Assembly: GCF_000168715.1 (NCBI RefSeq)
Contig: NZ_AASE01000001.1
Span: 178,153-242,152, forward strand
DNA length: 64,000 bases
From: Chlorobium ferrooxidans DSM 13031
GTDB taxonomy: Bacteria; Bacteroidota; Chlorobiia; Chlorobiales; Chlorobiaceae
Reading direction: 5' to 3'
Position 1 is the stretch's first letter. Every line of letters begins with the position of its first letter. The notes under the pieces are model-generated. The model ran no database searches. It worked only from the letters and a program-made list of their open reading frames with translations, and was not told the origin of the DNA. Shown here one piece after another: positions 59,104 to 64,000 of the stretch. Both the position numbers and the translations under genes were made by a program.

Positions 59104-59175
59104 TGCAGTATCTGATCTGAATTCATGAAAATTCAGTATCGAAATTTTACCTCAATAATACAATTATAAATTCAA

Positions 59176-59201
59176 AAGTAGAGTTAGTCGAGAACGTCCC
59201 C
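59176..59201. repeat. RAYT-associated repeat, right copy (inverted)
   Basis: AAGTAGAGTTAGTCGAGAAC followed by GTCCCC, inverse of the left copies with a few changes and one base shorter. It lies 73 bp upstream of the RAYT start codon. Confidence 0.7.
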
Positions 59202-59218
59202 TTTTTTGTTTGGAAACA

Positions 59219-59253
59219 AAAAAAGGCACCGGGGGTGATTCCGATGCCTTTTT
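59219..59253 (-). terminator. Terminator after the primary sigma factor gene
   Basis: Minus strand: GGCATCGG pairs with CCGGTGCC, followed by TTTTTTT. It ends the sigma gene about 50 bp after its stop. Confidence 0.8.
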
Positions 59254-59299
59254 GATAGACCGAGGGTAATGTGCCCTGAGCCAGATTCTTTGTTGAGGA

Positions 59300-60199
59300 T
59301 CAGCTGCCGATATACTCTTTCAGCACCTTGCTGTATGCCGACTGGCGGAGTCTGCGGATCGCTTTCTCCTTGATCTGGCGAACACGCTCGCGGGTGAGCT
59401 TGAACTTTTCGCCGATCTCTTCAAGGGTGAGCGGGTTATCCATGCCGATTCCGAAGTAGGAGCGGATGACGTCCGCCTCGCGGGGTGCAAGCACCGAGAG
59501 TGAGCGCTCGACCTCAAGGGTGAGCGAGTCGCGATTCAGGCCGTAGTCGGGCAGATGGCCGTCGTTTTGCAAAACGTCAAGCAGACGGTTGTCGTCACCC
59601 TGTGCAAACGGGGCGTCAACCGAAACATGCCGTCCGGCAATTTTCAGGGTATCGGCCACATCCTGTGAATCCATATCGAGAAGGGTGGCAAGCTCGCGGG
59701 TGTTGGGGTCGCGCTCAAACTCCTGTTCGAGCTGGCTGTATGCCTTGCTGATCTTGTTCAGGGTGCCGACCCTGTTGAGCGGAAGGCGGACAATTCTTGA
59801 CTGTTCGGCCAGTGCCTGCAGAATGGACTGGCGAATCCACCATACTGCGTAGGAGATAAACTTGAAACCGCGGGTTTCATCAAAGCGCTTTGCCGCCTTG
59901 ATAAGACCGAGATTGCCCTCGTTGATGAGGTCACCAAGAGTGAGCCCCTGGTTCTGGTACTGCTTGGCCACCGAAACAACAAATCGAAGGTTACCCTTGA
60001 TGAGTTTGTCGAGTGCCCGTTTTGCTCTTTTATATTCCGTCGTATCAACCGGCATATCAAAGCCATCCTTGATTGCCTTTGTAAGCTTAACCTCGTCTTC
60101 AGCGGTCAATAAATCGTATTTTCCTATCTCCTGCAGGTAACGATCCAGAGAGAGACTCTCGCGATTCGTTATCTGTTTACTAATTTTAAGCTGCCTCAT
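59300..60199 (-). CDS. Primary RNA polymerase sigma factor
   Basis: 299 residues, a short sigma-70-family protein of group 1 or 2. Region 1.2 ([21 protein letters not shown]), 2.1-2.4 ([17 protein letters not shown], then [19 protein letters not shown]), 3 and 4 ([29 protein letters not shown]). Short sigma factors of this kind are the housekeeping factor in Chlorobi and Bacteroidetes. Called SigA or RpoD in relatives. Confidence 0.93.
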   Translation of the reverse strand: MRQLKISKQITNRESLSLDRYLQEIGKYDLLTAEDEVKLTKAIKDGFDMPVDTTEYKRAKRALDKLIKGNLRFVVSVAKQYQNQGLTLGDLINEGNLGLIKAAKRFDETRGFKFISYAVWWIRQSILQALAEQSRIVRLPLNRVGTLNKISKAYSQLEQEFERDPNTRELATLLDMDSQDVADTLKIAGRHVSVDAPFAQGDDNRLLDVLQNDGHLPDYGLNRDSLTLEVERSLSVLAPREADVIRSYFGIGMDNPLTLEEIGEKFKLTRERVRQIKEKAIRRLRQSAYSKVLKEYIGS

Positions 60200-60360
60200 G
60201 TATCTCGTCTCCTTGCGAACTTCAGCGATTTAAACCCGAGTGGCCGGTTTGATTATTCTATAAAAACTTATAAAACCGCCAAAACCGTAAGATATCATTT
60301 ACGTTTGATAATTCTAAACAAACCTCGTATTTCTCCTCTCACCAAACAATCAAACCGGAA

Positions 60361-60381
60361 GCTCTATTTATTGTCGTGAGC
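60361..60381. repeat. Short fragment of the MITE-like repeat left end
   Basis: CTCTATTTATTGTCGTGAGC (from 60362) equals the left end of copy B. The rest is missing. It lies directly after the valS stop region, upstream of the sigma gene. Confidence 0.6.
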
Positions 60382-60395
60382 AACAAATAAATCTG

Positions 60396-63107
60396 TTAAT
60401 CACTGAGAACTTCCAGATTACTCTTCAGCTTCTCCAGATTATCCACGGTATCCTTCAGTTTCTGCTGCTCCTGCTCGACAACCTCTTTAGGCGCATGATC
60501 GGCAAAACCGGAATTCGAGAGCTTTTTGGTCAGCGCACCAACATAGTTTGAAACATTGGCAATCTCCTTCTGCAGTCGCGCCCGCTCCTTTTCAAACGAT
60601 ATCAACCCCTCAAGCAGCACAAATAGTTCATTGCCCTCAACCACCGATCCTGCAGCATGCTTTGGCCGCTCTGCATTCCGAATGATCCCGGGCCTGCACT
60701 GGGCAAGCGAAGCAATGAGGGCCATCCCGGTCTCAAAGACCGCCCTGTCGGCATCACTGCCCGGCCTGAGCTGCACGACAGCCTCGACGTTGTGGGGCAC
60801 ACCGAAAAGTGAGCGCAGGCTCCTGATCTCGGAAACCACCTTCTGGATAAGCGTGAAGCTGCCGGTATCAATTCCGGCGAGCACCGTATCGGCAACCGGC
60901 ATGGAAGAGGATGCAATACTCTCCTCCGACGGACGGGGAAGGATGTGGTGCCAGATTTCATCGGTAATGAAGGGCATCACCGGATGGAGCGCTTTGAGCG
61001 TTCCCTCAAGCACATGAACCGCAAGGCATACCGCTTCCTGTGCCTCCGATTCCGAAAGTGTGCCGGACAGCCTTACTTTCATGGCCTCAAGATACCAGCC
61101 GCAGTAGTCGTTCCAGAAGAAGTCATAGACATTGCGGACAATATCGTTAAGCCGGAACTGCGCAAAGGCGGTGTGATAGCGCTCAAGCATCGCATGATAA
61201 CTTGCAAGCAGCCACTCTCCTGCCAGATCGTTCCGGAGCGAGCGGGGGTCGAACTCCCGGTATACGGCGGCAAACGCTTCGGAATCAGCAAAATACTTCT
61301 CCCGCTGCATGAAGACCAGACGCGTAGCGTTCCAGATTTTGGTAGCGAAATTGCGGCCAAGCTCACACTTCTCCTCGCCGAAGAGCACATCCTGACCGAG
61401 GGGGGCAATATAGATAATGGTAAAACGGAGTGCATCGGTGCCGTAGGTATCGATCACCTTGAGCGGGTCCGGCGAGTTGCCGAGTGACTTCGAGAGCTTG
61501 CGCCCCTTCATGTCGCGGATAATGCTCGTGAAATAGACATCCCGGAAGGGAACCTCCCCTTTAAAGTAGAGTCCGGCCATAATCATTCTGGCAACCCAGA
61601 AGAAGATGATGTCGGGGCCGGTTACCAGTGTGTTGGTCGGATAGAAAGCCCTGAGATCGGCATTGTCACTGTGCCTGTCGGTCCAGCCGAGAGTCGTCAG
61701 CGGCCAGAGCCATGAAGAGAACCAGGTATCGAGCACATCATCATCCTGCACAAGCTTGTCGGTACCGGCAAGATGGCAGGCCTCCTCAAAGGAGGCGGCA
61801 ACCCATACCCGCCCTTCGGAGTCATACCATGCCGGGATGCGGTGCCCCCACCAGAGCTGACGGGAGATACACCAGTCGCGGATGTTCTCCATCCAGTGGC
61901 GGTAGGTGTTGATCCAGTGCGGAGGATGGAAGCGGATATCTCCGTCGTTGACCACCTGCAGAGCCTTCTCTGCCAGAGGGGCCATCCTGACAAACCACTG
62001 CTCGGAGAGGTAGGGTTCAACCACAACATCCGCCCGCTCGGAGTAACCGACATTGTGCTCATACTCTTCAACCCGGACAAGGTTGCCGCTCTCTTTAAGA
62101 TCCTTGAGAATTTTTTCACGGGCATCAAACCGGTCCATTCCTCCGTAACCGAATGAATCGGTCATCCGGCCATCCTTGCCGACCACCGAGATTGCCGTCA
62201 GGTTGTGGCGCCTGGCCACCTCATAGTCATTGGCATCATGGGCCGGGGTGATTTTCAGGGCACCCGTACCGAACTCGATATCAACATAAGCATCAGCAAT
62301 AATGGGGATATGCCTTCCCGCTACCGGCACCACCGCAAGCTCCCCGACGAGATCCTTGTAGCGCGGATCCTCAGGGTTGACGGCAATGGCGACGTCGGCC
62401 AGAATGGTCTCGGGCCTCACGGTAGCAATGGTAATGAAACGGCCGGGATGGCTGACAAGCTCGTACTGCAAGTAGACCAGCTTGTCACGACGGGGCTTCA
62501 TGATCACCTCCTCGTCAGAGAGGGCTGTCTGCGAGACGGGGCACCAGTTGATGATCCGGGTTCCGCGATAGATCAGTCCGTCACGATAGAGCGCAATAAA
62601 AGCGTTGATAACCGCCGTCGAAGCGCTCTCGTCCATCGTGAAGAGGTTGCGCCGCCAGTCGCATGAAATGCCAAGCCGGCGAAGCTGGCGGAGAATAAGA
62701 CCGCCATACTCATCCCTCCACTGCCAGACATGATCAAGAAACTCCTTTCGACCGAGATCGTGGCGGGTAACACCCTCTTTTTTCAGCTTTTTCTCCACCA
62801 CGGTCTGCGTGGCAATACCGGCATGATCGGTACCGGGAAGCCAGAGCGCCTCCCTGCCGGTCATTCGGCTGTATCGGATAAAGATATCCTGCAGGGTATG
62901 ATTCAGAACATGGCCGAGCGTCAGACTGCCGGTTACATTGGGCGGGGGCATCAGAACGCTGTAGGGCGTTTTTCCCTCATCCAGCACACGGGTGCTTTCG
63001 GCGTGAAAGGTGCCGAGTGCCTCCCAGTGTGAACTTCTCCACCGCTCTTCTACATCGTGATGGTTATAGGTTTTCTCAAGATTGAAAAGGGTGGAGTTAT
63101 CGCTCAT
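60396..63107 (-). CDS. valS: Valyl-tRNA synthetase
   Basis: 903 residues. The HIGH-type motif is in [17 protein letters not shown] (53-69), the signature [10 protein letters not shown], and a KLSKS at the KMSKS position ([11 protein letters not shown]). The editing domain and a C-terminal coiled coil (about 838-903, Lys/Glu-rich) are present. Normal length. Confidence 0.96.
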   Translation of the reverse strand: MSDNSTLFNLEKTYNHHDVEERWRSSHWEALGTFHAESTRVLDEGKTPYSVLMPPPNVTGSLTLGHVLNHTLQDIFIRYSRMTGREALWLPGTDHAGIATQTVVEKKLKKEGVTRHDLGRKEFLDHVWQWRDEYGGLILRQLRRLGISCDWRRNLFTMDESASTAVINAFIALYRDGLIYRGTRIINWCPVSQTALSDEEVIMKPRRDKLVYLQYELVSHPGRFITIATVRPETILADVAIAVNPEDPRYKDLVGELAVVPVAGRHIPIIADAYVDIEFGTGALKITPAHDANDYEVARRHNLTAISVVGKDGRMTDSFGYGGMDRFDAREKILKDLKESGNLVRVEEYEHNVGYSERADVVVEPYLSEQWFVRMAPLAEKALQVVNDGDIRFHPPHWINTYRHWMENIRDWCISRQLWWGHRIPAWYDSEGRVWVAASFEEACHLAGTDKLVQDDDVLDTWFSSWLWPLTTLGWTDRHSDNADLRAFYPTNTLVTGPDIIFFWVARMIMAGLYFKGEVPFRDVYFTSIIRDMKGRKLSKSLGNSPDPLKVIDTYGTDALRFTIIYIAPLGQDVLFGEEKCELGRNFATKIWNATRLVFMQREKYFADSEAFAAVYREFDPRSLRNDLAGEWLLASYHAMLERYHTAFAQFRLNDIVRNVYDFFWNDYCGWYLEAMKVRLSGTLSESEAQEAVCLAVHVLEGTLKALHPVMPFITDEIWHHILPRPSEESIASSSMPVADTVLAGIDTGSFTLIQKVVSEIRSLRSLFGVPHNVEAVVQLRPGSDADRAVFETGMALIASLAQCRPGIIRNAERPKHAAGSVVEGNELFVLLEGLISFEKERARLQKEIANVSNYVGALTKKLSNSGFADHAPKEVVEQEQQKLKDTVDNLEKLKSNLEVLSD

Positions 63108-63170
63108 GATAAAAAAATCGGTTACAACTGAATGCGTATAGCTGTTTAAAAAAATTCATTGCATTAATTT

Positions 63171-63310
63171 GGACCTCTAATTTATTGTCGTGAGTGGTTT
63201 GAGTGCAAGGCGGACGGAGCAGAGAAACCGGAGTGTACACGAAGTACATGAGGATTTCGAGCACCGCCCAACAAAGCAATCAAATCGTGCAATAAAATAA
63301 AGAGAGGTCC
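63171..63310. repeat. MITE-like dispersed repeat, copy D
   Basis: 140 bp, ends GGACCTCTAATTTATT and AATAAAATAAAGAGAGGTCC. Both ends differ from other copies (GGACC for GGCACC) but match each other. Interior shares AAGGCGGACGGAGC, GAAACCGGAGTG and CACCGCCCAACAAAGC. Between valS and clpP; ends 6 bases from the clpP stop. Confidence 0.85.
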
Positions 63311-63315
63311 ATAGC

Positions 63316-63993
63316 TTAGTCTTTCTTTTCCGGCATCGGCCGTTTCTCAAAGACCGAGTCAATGATGCCGTATTCAAGCGCCTCCTCGGCATTCATCCAG
63401 CGATCACGCTCGGAGTCCTCCCGTATCTGCTTGACATCCTTGCCGGTATGGCGGGCAAGCAATTCATCGAGCAGCTTGCGGATCTTCTCGATTTCACGCG
63501 CCTGGATGATAATATCGGTCTCCTGGCCGTGTGCGCCGCCTGAAGGCTGATGGATCATGATTCTTGAATGTGGAAGCGAGGCTCTCTTGCCTTTGGCGCC
63601 GCTGGCAAGCAGAAAAGCGCCCATGCTTGCCGCCATGCCGACACAGACGGTCGAGACATCGGGGCGGATGTACTGCATGGTGTCGTAGATACCGAGACCG
63701 GCAGAGACGCTTCCTCCCGGAGAGTTGATATAGATGTAGATATCACGCTCGGGATCCTCGGACTCAAGAAAAATGAGCTGGGCCATGATCAGTCCGGCCA
63801 CATGCTCATCAATACCGTTGCCGAGAAAAATAATCCGTTCACGCAGCAGCCTTGAAAAAATATCGAATGCCCGCTCCCCGCGGCCTGAAGTCTCTATAAC
63901 CATGGGAACAAGGGTATTGGTGATCCCCTGTTCTATAGCTCCGGAATACAAGGTTCTGGCATGATGCTCAAAACCGAAATTGATATTTGCCAT
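63316..63993 (-). CDS. clpP: ATP-dependent Clp protease proteolytic subunit
   Basis: 225 residues. Serine protease core with catalytic Ser123 (GMAASMGAF) and His148 (MIHQPSGG), and [19 protein letters not shown]. The N-terminus ([18 protein letters not shown]) is longer than E. coli ClpP, as in Chlorobi. The start lies within 7 bases of the window edge, so its ribosome binding site is partly outside. The partner ATPase is not in view. Confidence 0.95.
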   Translation of the reverse strand: MANINFGFEHHARTLYSGAIEQGITNTLVPMVIETSGRGERAFDIFSRLLRERIIFLGNGIDEHVAGLIMAQLIFLESEDPERDIYIYINSPGGSVSAGLGIYDTMQYIRPDVSTVCVGMAASMGAFLLASGAKGKRASLPHSRIMIHQPSGGAHGQETDIIIQAREIEKIRKLLDELLARHTGKDVKQIREDSERDRWMNAEEALEYGIIDSVFEKRPMPEKKD

Positions 63994-64000
63994 AGTTTCC

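Noticed and set aside
1..64000. CRISPR array
   Set aside because: No regularly spaced direct repeats of 24-40 bp with unique spacers were seen; the repeats present are dispersed singly.

Overview
The window looks like chromosome of a green sulfur bacterium (Chlorobiaceae, Chlorobium/Pelodictyon type). The main pointers are a BchF/BchV-family bacteriochlorophyllide hydratase, a RuBisCO-like protein (RLP) next to an LsrF-like aldolase and a class II aldolase/SDR fusion, a 299-residue primary sigma factor, a possible chlorosome envelope peptide, and several copies of a ~141-bp dispersed repeat. Family assignments come from reading motifs; no database search was run.

Layout. 1-4.3 kb: end of purN, queE, a family 2 glycosyltransferase, nfo and ftsX. 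4.3-7.9 kb: a repeat, tRNA-Ala(GGC), a small membrane protein and a large AAA ATPase with two C-terminal RyR-like domains. 8.3-13.7 kb: purF, a DksA-like gene and ileS. 14-19.2 kb: a surface-sugar run (manC, galE, rmlB, rmlD) with an orphan HEPN gene at its head. 19.3-26 kb, all minus strand: lptE, an SDR, the RLP gene (split by one extra base), the LsrF-like gene, the aldolase/SDR fusion, a small membrane protein and the BchV/BchF gene. 26.3-33.3 kb: recX, the translation block rplM-rpsI-rpsB-tsf-pyrH, der, an Mrp-type ATPase and a NifU-like scaffold. 33.3-49.5 kb: ftsK, gcvT, two TPM-domain genes with lemA, relA/spoT, uvrB, an M16 protease, an LptF/G permease and a SAM-hydrolysing family gene.

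49.5-59.2 kb is accessory: a RES/Xre toxin-antitoxin pair with repeats in it, a truncated antitoxin remnant, class B phosphatase and DinB genes, an IS3-like transposase remnant, a two-gene Hachiman-type defence operon (hamA, hamB) of visibly lower GC, a secreted protein of unknown function, and a RAYT-type transposase flanked by inverted copies of a short repeat. 59.3-64 kb returns to core genes: the primary sigma factor, valS and clpP.

Themes. Housekeeping genes dominate, interrupted by a MITE-like family whose ends sit against stop codons, inside operons and upstream of start codons. The least explained parts are the RLP neighbourhood, the AAA-RyR protein and the 49-59 kb island.
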